DNA from: Synergistaceae bacterium DZ-S4
GTDB lineage: Bacteria > Synergistota > Synergistia > Synergistales > Synergistaceae
Reading direction: 5' to 3'
Assembly (NCBI GenBank): GCA_025943965.1
Contig: JAPCWD010000009.1
Span: 34,579-98,578, forward strand
Length of the DNA: 64,000 nt
In this document: piece by piece, positions 35,838 through 45,100 of the stretch
Numbering within the stretch: position 1 is the stretch's first letter
Layout: each line of letters begins with the position of its first letter
The notes under the pieces: model-generated
Databases searched by the model: none
What the model saw: only the letters and a program-made list of their open reading frames with translations
Told to the model about the DNA's origin: nothing
Made by a program: the position numbers and the translations under genes

Positions 35838-37367
35838 ATGATGGAGACCAGAAAAGCGCTCATCTCTGTCTGGGACAAGACGGGCGTGCTCGAATTGGCA
35901 AAGGGCCTGGCTGCCCACGGATACGAAATAGTTTCCAGCTCAGGAACTGCAAAACATCTTGAAGAGGGCGGGCTTAAGGTTACGGAAGTTGTTGACATGA
36001 CAGGACTTCCCGCGATCCTTGGCGGCAGGGTGAAAACCCTGCATCCGGCTGTCATGGGTGGGATCCTTGCAAGAAGAGGATTGGCACAGGACGATGAAGA
36101 CAGGAAAAAGTTTTCGATCCCGCTTATCGACGTTGTGGTCTGCACGCTCTATCCCTTCGAAGAGACGGCCGAAAAGGGAGCCGACCTTGACCAGCTTATT
36201 GAGAAGATCGACATCGGAGGAGTCTCGCTCATTAGAGCGGCTGCAAAAAACTACTACCACGTTGCAGTCGTGACTGACATTGCAGATTACGGAAGCGTCC
36301 TCGAAGAACTTGAGAAGAGGCAGGAATTTCCCCTTGAATTCAAACAGAAGCTGGCGCTGAAGGCCTTCCGCCTTACAGCATCATATGACGCCACTATATA
36401 CAAGGGGCTTTGCTCCGAGACAGGAACTGCTGAAGAGGCGGGAGAAGACAAGATACTTCCTTTACGGAAAGTGCAGGATCTGAGATACGGGGAGAACCCT
36501 CACCAGAAGGCTGCCCTCTTCCTGCCCCCGCTTGAAAAACAGCCGTTTGAGCAGCACTCAGGCAAGGAGCTCTCATACAACAACCTACTCGACCTTGACA
36601 CGCTTCTGAGAGGTTGTTCCGTATTTCAGGACCAATGCGCATGCACCATAGTCAAGCACACGACTCCATGCGGAACGGCACATGGCAGGACCCCGCTCGA
36701 TGCATTCAGGAAGGCGTTGGAGTGCGACCCGATCTCAGCATTCGGCGGCATCATCGGAATGACAAGATGTGTGGACATGGCGACTGCGAAGGTCATTACC
36801 GAGACCTTCTTTGAGATAGTCGCCGCCCCCTCATACGCGGAGGGAGTCGTTGAATTTTTCAGGGACAAGAAGCCCAATCTGCGTGTCCTTACAATAACTC
36901 CGGGATATGCCCCAAAGCTTCAGATGACGGGGAATCGCTGCGGTTACCTTGTCCAGGAAGACATGCTCCCACCTCTTCCCAAAATGAATGAAGGCAAGTG
37001 GATCGGCAAGGCAAGACCTGACCTCTGGGATGACCTTATCTTTGCCTGGAAGACCGCTGCGATAACAAAGAGCAACGCTATCGTCCTCGTAAAGAACGGA
37101 GCCGCGGTAGGGATCGGCGGAGGCTTCACCAACAGGGTGGACGCGGCAGAGTATGCGCTGAAGCTTGCATGTGAAAAGGCAAAAGGGGCAGTGCTTGCAT
37201 CAGACGCATTCTTCCCCTTCCCCGACACCGTAGAACTTGCCGCAAGAGAGGAAGTCAGCGCAGTGATACAGCCGGGAGGTTCCATAAAGGACAAAGAGAT
37301 ATTCGATCGGGCTGAAGAGCTTGGAATAAGCATGTTCGTCGGCAGCGGCCGGACGTTCAGGCACTAA
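35838..37367 (+). CDS. purH: Bifunctional AICAR transformylase/IMP cyclohydrolase PurH
   Basis: PurH catalyses the last two steps to IMP. About 509 residues are arranged as an N-terminal IMP cyclohydrolase (ISVWDKTGVLELA, GGRVKTLHPAVMGG) and a C-terminal transformylase (RYGENPHQKA, CTIVKHTTPCGTAHG). The latter holds the catalytic KH pair. Possible starts at 35838 and 35841 both follow GGGAGG; 35838 has the better spacing. Confidence 0.95.
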   Translation: MMETRKALISVWDKTGVLELAKGLAAHGYEIVSSSGTAKHLEEGGLKVTEVVDMTGLPAILGGRVKTLHPAVMGGILARRGLAQDDEDRKKFSIPLIDVVVCTLYPFEETAEKGADLDQLIEKIDIGGVSLIRAAAKNYYHVAVVTDIADYGSVLEELEKRQEFPLEFKQKLALKAFRLTASYDATIYKGLCSETGTAEEAGEDKILPLRKVQDLRYGENPHQKAALFLPPLEKQPFEQHSGKELSYNNLLDLDTLLRGCSVFQDQCACTIVKHTTPCGTAHGRTPLDAFRKALECDPISAFGGIIGMTRCVDMATAKVITETFFEIVAAPSYAEGVVEFFRDKKPNLRVLTITPGYAPKLQMTGNRCGYLVQEDMLPPLPKMNEGKWIGKARPDLWDDLIFAWKTAAITKSNAIVLVKNGAAVGIGGGFTNRVDAAEYALKLACEKAKGAVLASDAFFPFPDTVELAAREEVSAVIQPGGSIKDKEIFDRAEELGISMFVGSGRTFRH

Positions 37368-37379
37368 GGAGGGACATTT

Positions 37380-38663
37380 ATGAGAATAATGGTCCTCGGG
37401 GGCGGCGGCCGTGAACATGCCATCGTCCACGCTTTTTCAAAATCCAAGGTAGTCACAAAACTCCACTGCTGTCCGGGAAACCCGGGAATATCCAAACTGG
37501 CGGCCTGCCATGCGGGAAATCCGTCCGATCCCTTCCAGATGACGGCACTATGCAAAAGGCTTGACATAGACCTGGTATTCATCGGACCTGAAGCCCCCCT
37601 TGTAGCGGGTACAGCCGATGCGCTCAGAGCTGCGGGCATACTTGTCATGGGTCCCGGAAAACTTGGAGCACAGCTTGAGGGAAGCAAGATATTTTCAAAA
37701 AATTTCATGAAGAAGCACGGGATACCTACATCTTCTTTCGAATGCTGCCAGACGATAGAGGAGTGCGGGGCTGCTGTCGACAGAAGATCTGCCCCATACG
37801 TCGTAAAGGCTGACGGGCTGGCTTCCGGCAAAGGTGCATTCCTCCTTGATACAAAAGAAGAGGCAATGACAGTCTGCAGTATGATGCTGGACGATATGAT
37901 ACTCGGCTCGGCCGGCAAAAACATAATAGTTGAGGACTTTGTCGAAGGACAGGAGATGACGATCCTCGCTATAACTGACGGGGAAACAGTCAGGATCCTC
38001 CCTTCCAGCCAGGACCACAAGCGCGCGCTTGACGGAGACAAAGGCAACAACACAGGCGGGATGGGAGCCTATTCCCCTGTTCCCTGGGTGGACAATGCTT
38101 TTTTAAAAAAGGTTGAAGATATCGTCCTCATGCCCACTCTGGAGGGACTGAAGAAGGAGGGTATACCATTCTGCGGGGTCATCTACGCGGGCATCATGAT
38201 AAAACCCGACGGATCGCTCTCTGTTTTGGAATACAACGTAAGGCTGGGAGACCCTGAAGCACAGGTCGTACTTCCTGTCTTTGGGGGGGATTTCGGGGAG
38301 GCGATCTTTGCATGCTGCAAAGGCGACCTGTCGAAGGCAGAATGGCCCGCCCCCGAACGTGTCGCTCTTGGGGTGGTCATGGCTTCGGGAGGATACCCGG
38401 ACAAGTACCAGACAGGATATGAGATAGTGATACGCGACGAGGAAGTCCATGACACCTACATCTACCACGCCGGAACGGCACATGACAACACAGGCACCCT
38501 AGTCACATCCGGAGGAAGGGTTCTCACCGTTGTAGGAATGGCTCCCACTCTAAAGGAAGCAAAAGAACTTGCATACAGGCGTGTAAAGACCGTCTACTTC
38601 AGGGACGCGCACTACAGGAAGGATATCGGAGACAAATCTTTGAAAGGTGAGGATAAACAGTGA
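37380..38663 (+). CDS. purD: GAR synthetase PurD
   Basis: PurD joins glycine to phosphoribosylamine, directly using the unstable product of PurF. The 427-residue ATP-grasp protein starts IMVLGGGGREHAIVHAF and has YVVKADGLASGKGAFL, SQDHKRALDGDKGNNTGGMG and VLEYNVRLGDPEAQVVLP. GGAGGG precedes the ATG. Its TGA overlaps purE. Confidence 0.96.
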   Translation: MRIMVLGGGGREHAIVHAFSKSKVVTKLHCCPGNPGISKLAACHAGNPSDPFQMTALCKRLDIDLVFIGPEAPLVAGTADALRAAGILVMGPGKLGAQLEGSKIFSKNFMKKHGIPTSSFECCQTIEECGAAVDRRSAPYVVKADGLASGKGAFLLDTKEEAMTVCSMMLDDMILGSAGKNIIVEDFVEGQEMTILAITDGETVRILPSSQDHKRALDGDKGNNTGGMGAYSPVPWVDNAFLKKVEDIVLMPTLEGLKKEGIPFCGVIYAGIMIKPDGSLSVLEYNVRLGDPEAQVVLPVFGGDFGEAIFACCKGDLSKAEWPAPERVALGVVMASGGYPDKYQTGYEIVIRDEEVHDTYIYHAGTAHDNTGTLVTSGGRVLTVVGMAPTLKEAKELAYRRVKTVYFRDAHYRKDIGDKSLKGEDKQ

Positions 38664-39181
38664 CGACACCCGTGGTCGGAATAATAATGGGATCGGCATC
38701 GGACATCCCTGTGATAGAAAAGGGTGTCAAGGTACTCGATGAACTCGGGATCCCCTATGAAGTTGCGATAGCCTCCGCTCACAGGACTCCGCGAGACGTG
38801 GAGGGATATGCTGCAAATGCCCCCCAAAGAGGGATAAAGGTCATTATCGCTGCGGCCGGCCTTTCTGCCGCCCTGCCCGGAGTCGTGGCAGCCGCTACGA
38901 CTCTCCCGGTCATTGGCGTACCTGTCAAAGGCGGAGCGCTCGACGGGCTTGACGCACTGCTCTCAGTTACACAGATGCCTCCCGGAATCCCCGTAGGCTC
39001 AGTAGGCCTCAACGCCTCACTGAACGCGTGCCTGATGGCGGCAAGGATAATAGCCATCAATGACACAGACCTGTCGAAAAGACTTGAAGAGTGGTCAAAG
39101 AAGAGAGCGTCCGCTGTCGCTGAGAGCCGCACTGAGCTTGCAAACCTGCCTGCGGCGCCCGAGGTGGCCTATAGACTTTAA
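38660..39181 (+). CDS. purE: 5-(carboxyamino)imidazole ribonucleotide mutase PurE
   Basis: PurE, 173 residues, interconverts carboxylated AIR forms. GIIMGSASDIPVI and IASAHRTPRDVEGYA hold the active-site GSxSD and SAHRTP motifs, and VPVKGGALDGLDALLS follows. The start is GTG overlapping the purD stop (GTGA). No purK or purB is found here, so either purK lies elsewhere or CO2 is used directly. It ends the operon, followed by a hairpin. Confidence 0.94.
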   Translation: MTTPVVGIIMGSASDIPVIEKGVKVLDELGIPYEVAIASAHRTPRDVEGYAANAPQRGIKVIIAAAGLSAALPGVVAAATTLPVIGVPVKGGALDGLDALLSVTQMPPGIPVGSVGLNASLNACLMAARIIAINDTDLSKRLEEWSKKRASAVAESRTELANLPAAPEVAYRL

Positions 39182-39204
39182 AGACGGCTGAGCCGTCTTA
39201 AAAG
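39175..39204. repeat. Hairpin overlapping the purE stop
   Basis: AAGACGGC and GCCGTCTT form a perfect eight-base stem around TGA, and CTTT/AAAAG extend it. It lacks a T run, so it may protect the mRNA end instead of terminating. Confidence 0.5.
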
Positions 39205-39205
39205 T

Positions 39206-39270
39206 CGTGAAGCAGCGATATCCGATCGCTGTGAAGCAATTGTGAAGCAGTGGCGAAGCAATTGTTAAAA
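39206..39270. repeat. Short direct repeats of GTGAAGCA
   Basis: GTGAAGCA occurs three times, plus a fourth copy as GCGAAGCA, spaced by 11-24 bases; AAGCAATTG follows two of them. No reading frame with coding character crosses the stretch. Confidence 0.45.
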
Positions 39271-39295
39271 GCTGAAGGAGACTGCATCCGCCGGG

Positions 39296-39328
39296 GAATT
39301 CGCGTCCTTCGGCCGCTGGAGAATTTGC
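39296..39328 (+). repeat. Left arm of a perfect 33-bp inverted repeat
   Basis: This 33-base arm starts GAATTCGCGTCC and ends TGGAGAATTTGC. Its exact reverse complement is at 39589-39621. It belongs to a modular array continuing to 39398. Confidence 0.9.
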
Positions 39329-39398
39329 AGCTGAGAAACGCTGCGGAGAATTTGCTCGCTTTGCATCGCGGAGAATTACGGCCAAAGGCCGCGGAGAT
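39329..39398. repeat. Modular hairpin units ending in GGAGAATT
   Basis: Three more units of 20-27 bases follow the left arm. One is a small hairpin CAGC...GCTG, one starts CTCGCTTTGCATCGC, one is CGGCC-aaa-GGCCG; each ends CGGAGAATT or a close variant. The CTCGC unit recurs inverted at 39566-39599 with one difference. Confidence 0.6.
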
Positions 39399-39400
39399 TC

Positions 39401-39450
39401 AAAAGCACCATCTTTCCGGAATGATCTCATCGGAAACGATGGTGCTTTTT
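39401..39450 (+). terminator. Terminator of the pur operon
   Basis: AAAAGCACCATC pairs with GATGGTGCTTTTT, with an inner TTTCCG/CGGAAA stem, then TTTTTGTTT. The A run on the other side lets it also act for the minus-strand gene echA, which converges here. Confidence 0.8.
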
Positions 39451-39496
39451 GTTTAGGTTCAAAAGAATAGTAATAGCAAGTATCTAGAGCCGCATG

Positions 39497-39521
39497 GTCC
39501 CCGATTCAAGCACTCGGGGAC
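39497..39521. repeat. Small GC hairpin
   Basis: GTCCCCGA and TCGGGGAC form an eight-base stem around a nine-base loop, between the two arms of the modular repeat. No T run follows on either strand. Confidence 0.5.
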
Positions 39522-39565
39522 GACGATATAAAAGACTTTCATTAACCGCCGGGGGGTCTTCCGGC

Positions 39566-39655
39566 AAATTCTCCGCGATGCGAAGCGAGCAAATTCTCCA
39601 GCGGCCGAAGGACGCGAATTCTCCGCAGCCAAAGGCTGCAAATTCCCGGCCTCTT
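39566..39655 (-). repeat. Right arm of modular inverted repeat
   Basis: Contains the exact reverse complement (39589-39621) of the left 33-base arm, the inverted CTCGC unit, and a new unit CAGCC-ttt-GGCTG followed by CGGAGAATT. Unit order differs from the left side, so this is not a simple fold-back copy. It touches the echA stop. Confidence 0.75.
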
Positions 39656-40441
39656 TCATCTCCCCTTAAACACCGGCTTTTCCTTTTTGAAAAATGCATC
39701 GACTGCGTTTTTGTGATCCTCGGTCTGTATGCACTGTGCCTGGAGGAGGGCTTCCTGCTCCATCAGCTGATCCAGCGTCATTGCGTCTGAGCCGTTGATC
39801 AGCGCTTTTGCCAGCCTGTGAGCTATGGGAGGTCCCTGAGCGATTTTTTCCGCAACCTTCATGACCTCTTCATATAAGCTCCCAGCGGGGAATGTCATGT
39901 TGACTATGCCGATATCTTTCGCCTCCCCGGCGCTGATGTTCCGTCCGGTCAAGACCAGTTCCTTTGCCTTTTGAAGTCCTACCAGTCTCGGAAGGGCATA
40001 AAGCCCTCCGAGGTCGGGGATAAGACCCACATTTGCAAATGCCATTCCGAACTTCGCATCTTCAGAAGCGATTATCATGTCCGCGTGGAGTGCTATGCAG
40101 AAACCTGCTCCTACAGCGTAGCCATTGACCGCTGCAATGGTGGGCTTGCACATCCCCGCAAACTGCTTCACCCACGGGGCAAACCTTTTCATGTATAGAT
40201 ACCCTTCGTTGGCATCAAATCCCTCTGAAAACCTCTTCAGGTCGCCGCCCGCACAGAAGGCCCTCCCGGTGCCTGTAAGCACTACAGCCCTGACGGAACT
40301 GTCCCGCTCAACATCTGCTGTCGCCTCGCAGAGTTCCTCAAAGAGTCGGCTTTCAAGGGCGTTCATCGTCGCGGGTGAATTCAGCCTTATCACAGCGACA
40401 TTCGAATCTTTTATAATTTCTATCTTATCGTACCCTGACAT
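39656..40441 (-). CDS. Enoyl-CoA hydratase/isomerase family protein
   Basis: A 261-residue crotonase-fold protein, acting on an acyl-CoA thioester. AVVLTGTGRAFCAGGDLKRF provides the first oxyanion segment and VNGYAVGAGFCIALHADM the second; FGMAFANVGLIPDLGG follows, giving the usual Glu/Asp region. Crotonases catalyse many reactions, and the substrate is not evident. ATG 40441, with GAGGAATGAG, was chosen over an upstream frame. It lies 38 bases after cysK. Confidence 0.85.
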   Translation of the reverse strand: MSGYDKIEIIKDSNVAVIRLNSPATMNALESRLFEELCEATADVERDSSVRAVVLTGTGRAFCAGGDLKRFSEGFDANEGYLYMKRFAPWVKQFAGMCKPTIAAVNGYAVGAGFCIALHADMIIASEDAKFGMAFANVGLIPDLGGLYALPRLVGLQKAKELVLTGRNISAGEAKDIGIVNMTFPAGSLYEEVMKVAEKIAQGPPIAHRLAKALINGSDAMTLDQLMEQEALLQAQCIQTEDHKNAVDAFFKKEKPVFKGR

Positions 40442-40479
40442 CTCATTCCTCCCCGGCAGTGTGGATCGGTCCCTGACTC

Positions 40480-41397
40480 CTATGCCGAAAAAATACTCAG
40501 ATACTTGTCTCCTCTGTCGGGCTGGACCGTGACCACGATGCTCTCCTTCGGCAGTTTTTTTGCCTCCTGCAGCGCCGCCCATACGTTTGCACCCGTTGAT
40601 ATCCCGCTGAAAAGCCCCTCTTCGGATGCCAGCCACTTTGCTGTCCTGAGGGCGTCTTCGTCACTTGCCCTTTCATAGGCTGTGACCACGCTCCTGTCGA
40701 GATTTTTTGGCACAAAGTTGGCCCCTATCCCCTGAACCTTGTGGGGACCTGCCCTTCCTTCCGTGAGAAGCGGGCTCGAAAGTGGTTCAACAGCAATTAT
40801 TCTGACATCGGGAAATTCCCTTCGAAGGACTTTCCCCACACCGCTTACCGTACCGCCTGTTCCAAACCCGGCCACAAAAGCAGCGATTTTTTTGTTTTTT
40901 GGAATCTGTCTCATGATCTCAGGGCCGGTCGTCATCTCATGTGCCCAAGGATTGCCCTCGTTTGAGAATTGGTCCAGCATAAGCGCATTCTTCTCTTTTG
41001 AGAGGAACTCGCATGCGGCATCGACCGCCCCCTGCATTCCCATGGATGCAGGGGTAAGGAGCAGTTCCGCCCCGAAGGAGGATAATATCGTTCTTCTCTC
41101 TACCGACATGGATTCAGGCATTGTGAGAACGACCCTGAGTCCCATAGCCCTTCCAAGCAGCGCAAGTCCTATGCCTGTATTGCCGCTTGTCGGCTCCACA
41201 AGGACCGTATCGCTCTTCAGGTCGCCTCTGAGCTCAGCTCTTTTGAGCATTCCCCACACTGCCCTGTCCTTTATCGATCCTCCTGGGTTGGAACCTTCCA
41301 GTTTTATCCAGACACCAGCCCCCCCGGTCTCTGTCTTGAGTTTATAGAGCGGAGTGTTGCCTATCAGTTTCAATATTTCTACATCGTCAACTTTCAT
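40480..41397 (-). CDS. cysK: Cysteine synthase family PLP enzyme
   Basis: Makes cysteine from O-acetylserine and sulphide, or acts similarly. From ATG 41397 (GGAGTGG upstream) it is 305 residues. IKLEGSNPGGSIKDRA carries the PLP lysine; VEPTSGNTGIGLALLG is the serine-binding loop; GFGTGGTVSGVGKVL and FSGISTGANVWAA are phosphate-binding parts. CysM-like substrate use cannot be excluded. Followed upstream by a thioredoxin-like gene. Confidence 0.92.
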   Translation of the reverse strand: MKVDDVEILKLIGNTPLYKLKTETGGAGVWIKLEGSNPGGSIKDRAVWGMLKRAELRGDLKSDTVLVEPTSGNTGIGLALLGRAMGLRVVLTMPESMSVERRTILSSFGAELLLTPASMGMQGAVDAACEFLSKEKNALMLDQFSNEGNPWAHEMTTGPEIMRQIPKNKKIAAFVAGFGTGGTVSGVGKVLRREFPDVRIIAVEPLSSPLLTEGRAGPHKVQGIGANFVPKNLDRSVVTAYERASDEDALRTAKWLASEEGLFSGISTGANVWAALQEAKKLPKESIVVTVQPDRGDKYLSIFSA

Positions 41398-41422
41398 TTT
41401 CACCACTCCTGCACAGACCCGG

Positions 41423-41683
41423 TCATTCAGCTGCTTTTTCAAAGACAGCCCTTACCTTCTCTTCGTCCACTGTTCCCTCATGTACCTTTTCGTCTCCTAC
41501 AAAAAAGCATGGCACGTAGAAGTAATCACACTTCTCTGCCTCTTCCGGCTGCAATTTTTCGTCGATCATCACAAACGGTATTTTTTTGTATTCCGGGTTG
41601 GAGTCAAGAAGCGACGATATTATCTTCCTCGCCTTTGCACAGTGCGGACAGCTTTCAAACATGAACATCTTTATCTCTTTCAT
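41423..41683 (-). CDS. Small thioredoxin/glutaredoxin-like protein
   Basis: An 86-residue thioredoxin-fold protein with the redox motif CPHC at residues 12-15 (MFMFESCPHCAKAR), and YVPCFFV in the cis-Pro region, where the usual Pro is present. It may reduce disulphides or serve the neighbouring cysteine synthase; the partner is unknown. ATG 41683 has GGAGGT upstream. Gap of 25 bases to cysK and 41 to tspO suggests an operon. Confidence 0.82.
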   Translation of the reverse strand: MKEIKMFMFESCPHCAKARKIISSLLDSNPEYKKIPFVMIDEKLQPEEAEKCDYFYVPCFFVGDEKVHEGTVDEEKVRAVFEKAAE

Positions 41684-41724
41684 TGCGAGACCTCCTTGTC
41701 TGCGTTTAAAAAATAATTTGTCGG

Positions 41725-42183
41725 TCAGTTGTGTATGACTATGTATAAATTGAGCCAGAAGGCAAAACATCCCCACAGGATGTATGGTATGAGAAGCACC
41801 GCAGCAAGCCTGTCATGTCTGTTGAAGACCGCGGCAGTCCAAAGCACGGCGAAGATCAGAAGGAATAAATTGACCAGGCCTGCGTTAGTTTCCATGAAGT
41901 AAAAAAATACCCAGCTCCAGGTCAGGTTGAGGATAAGCTGGACAAAATAGGGTATCAGCACACCGGCACTGGCTCTGTTCACGACCCTGTACGCGGAATA
42001 TCCCATCAGCGCATAAAGGAACGTCCAGACTATCGGAAAGGCTATATTGGGAGGCGTCAGAGATGATCTTGACAGTTCACTGTACCAGAGCATGGAGCTC
42101 TCGTTCATAGCCCTGCCGCCGATAAATGCAACAGCAAACGAAAGACCCTCCCAGAATAAAAGGGAACGGAATACCCTCTTCAT
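41725..42183 (-). CDS. tspO: TspO/MBR-family membrane protein
   Basis: TspO proteins bind porphyrins and related ligands in the membrane. The 152 residues make five hydrophobic segments, with WYSELSRSSLTPPNIAFPIVW (residues 33-53 in outline) and WTFLYALMGYSAYRV, then NLTWSWVFF and LLIPYILWGCFA. These are the conserved TspO landmarks. It sits six bases after a large diguanylate cyclase. Role here unknown. Confidence 0.9.
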   Translation of the reverse strand: MKRVFRSLLFWEGLSFAVAFIGGRAMNESSMLWYSELSRSSLTPPNIAFPIVWTFLYALMGYSAYRVVNRASAGVLIPYFVQLILNLTWSWVFFYFMETNAGLVNLFLLIFAVLWTAAVFNRHDRLAAVLLIPYILWGCFAFWLNLYIVIHN

Positions 42184-42189
42184 CCTGAT

Positions 42190-45100
42190 TTATTCACCTT
42201 TCCCCTCCGACGACTCTATGAGACGCCTCTTGCTTATTTCGTCCGCGACAAAGTATGCCACGGATTCAAGGACATACATGTCTCCCTTGTATCTTCTGGG
42301 TGTATCGACTCCGAGAAATCCCCAAAATTTTCCTTTTATCGTTATCGGTATGGCATACATCTCCTCTATCCCCTGGACCGCGAGCCTTTCGTACTCTTCA
42401 GGATAGGTCTCCCTGAACTCAGAAATATCCTTTAGGAAGACTGTTTCCTGTTTCGTGAATGCTTTTTGCCACAGGGGTGACCTGTACAGCGGAAAATGCT
42501 GAAGGTTGCCTATTGCGGGTGCAACTCCTTCCGCAAGCCACTCGTTGGTCATGCTTATCGTGCGCCCGTCATCGTTGATCCTCATCATATAGCTCCTGTC
42601 GGCTTTGTAAAGCTCAGCTACGCGCCTGAGGATAACGTTCATCGACTCTTCGAGGTCTGTTGCATAAGCCATCTCGCCGATCCCCTCCAGAAGCGCCTTT
42701 TCGATCTTTAGCCTCGAAGAGAGTATCTTCTGCTGCTGCTCTTTTTCTGTGAGGTTGATAGCCCATTCTATCCTGGCAAGCCTACCGTTCCAGTCAATAA
42801 GTTTGTCCTTAAGCATGTAATGGTTCCCGGAGTTTTGGTCTGTCCGCTCCCAGATGTAATACTTATCCTTTGAGAGCAGGTCCATAGTACAAAAAGAACA
42901 GGGCTTATCCGTCCCGAAGAAGAACTCATGACACTTCCGGCACCTGAAGTCCCTTCCGACGATCCAGGGCAGCTCTCTTCCTGCTTTGTTCAGGTAGAGC
43001 AGGTCATAATTTTCAGCGTCACTTACATAGACTACGTCATCTGTCTCGTCGAGCACAATTTCCCAGTTTTTCATCTGAGATACTTTTTCATTGTAAAGGG
43101 CACGCTCCCTTGCCCTGAGGACAAATAGGCTTATGGTGTCCGATATTGTCCTGATGGTATCCTTTTCCTCTCTGGTGAAGAGATGCTTCTCCTTTAAATA
43201 TTCAAAGGCAAGGACAGCCTTCCTCTTGCCTTTTTCAACTATATAACACAGCATCGTAGACTTGACGCCGCGTACCTTCATGTGGTCGTTCTCAAGGCAA
43301 TCAGGGATGCCAATATCCGCATCCTCACAGAGCAGTATGTCGTTCTCATCGAGCTGAGCCTTTATCGAGGACCACTCATCCGCAGGGAATCTCTTTCCTT
43401 CTTCCTTCAGCGGAGAAACACCATCGTCACACCATTCGTACAGGATCTCGTAGTAGGTATCGTCATCAGAGAAGACAGATACGTCCATGCGCCCCATCTT
43501 GAATGAGTGTCCGACGAATTCAAGGAGTATGGGCACTGCGGTATCAACATCGTCGTACTGATAAAAGAGCTTGAGGATGTACTCAGCTACGTTTTCTCTG
43601 AAGTTCTTCTGAACGAATCCGTGAGGGACTGCTATCTCAGTCGTGCCCCTTGCCTCGCCAAGTGCAAAGAGACCGCAGCTTTGGACATCATCTGCGTACA
43701 GGGTACACTGATCCTTGCCGCTGCTCTTCGAGAAGTAAAGGGAACTGTCAGCCTTCTGCATCAGTTCATCGTAAGTGCTGCCGTGCCCGGGGTATATTGA
43801 TACACCTATGCTGCAGGAAATTCCCTGTTCTGCATTTTCTGTTCTGAAGGGGCGCTTAAAGGCACTGAGTATCCTTTCCGCCTTGGTCCGGATCACAGCA
43901 AGCTCATTTATGTTCGTCATGAAAACCACGAACTCATCTCCTCCGACCCTGCCTATTATGTCCGTATCCCTGAAAAGGGACTTAAGGGTATGCGCCAGTT
44001 CACTCAGCACTGCATCTCCATATAGATGCCCCAGTGTATCGTTCACGCGCTTGAAATTGTCGATGTCGAGCATCATGAATGCTCCCTGGTTCTGATTTGC
44101 ACTGATATATTCCTCAATAAGAGCTTTTGTGGAAACCTTATTGTAGAGCTGTGTGAGAGGATCTTTCATGGCACTCTCTTCCGCAGTCTGAAGCTTCCGC
44201 TTCTGTTCGTCAATGTCAGAGAGGATCCCGACTACCTTAAGAGGCCGGCCTGAGCCATCAAATATTGCAGACATAGAGACCTTATACCATCGTGAATCCC
44301 CATGCCTGTTGACCGCTTTGACTTCCGCATCGCTCTCCGTAAGTCCCTCTCTGAACTCTTCAAACAGGGTGATCAGGCCTTCAGCGTCTTCCTGTGAAAA
44401 TGCCCCGTAACCTTTCAGGCTATAAGGAAAATTTTCATAACTGTCGAGAGGATCAAAGAAATCAAGGAAGTTGGAAGAGTGAGAAATAGTGCCTGTCTCT
44501 GTGTCCCATTCAAAGAATATGACATTAGTAAGTCTCTTTACTATATCGAACTGTTCCTTGTTTACATAGAGTTCTCTGTCTGCCGCCTTGATCCCTGTTA
44601 TGTCTGAAAATATCGCCACAACTTCCCTGGTCTCGTCTTCATTCCTGATATAGTCTATGTTCATGCAGACCCACTTGGGGTCCCCGCTGCCGCTGTTCAG
44701 CTTCAGTTCAGTCTCGAAGAGTTCCTCATTGTCGATCTTGGACCAGAATTCCTCCCTTGCCTCGCGCGGCATCGGTTCCGAGAGTATCTTGAAAATATTG
44801 CCCCCGTAATTTCTTTCAAACTCCTCTTTTGAACAGCCTATAAGCCTGTAAAAACCTTCATTTGCAGATTTTATCCTCCACTTCTGATCCTCACGGACAT
44901 AGCGGACTATCCCGCCCGGCATGCTTTCATAGATCAGAGAGAGTTCCCTGTTTGTACTTTTTATGATCTCAGAATTTTTCCTGATCGTCCTGAAAAAGAA
45001 GAGCATAAATGATCCGAAGATGGCCAAAGAGACCATAACGAATAAGATCCCTTTGAAAAAATCACCCGAGGCAGCGGCAAAGACGACATTTTCAGGAACG

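Noticed and set aside
39296..39655. CRISPR array
   Set aside because: Units differ in length and sequence and lack uniform repeats with unique spacers; no cas genes nearby.
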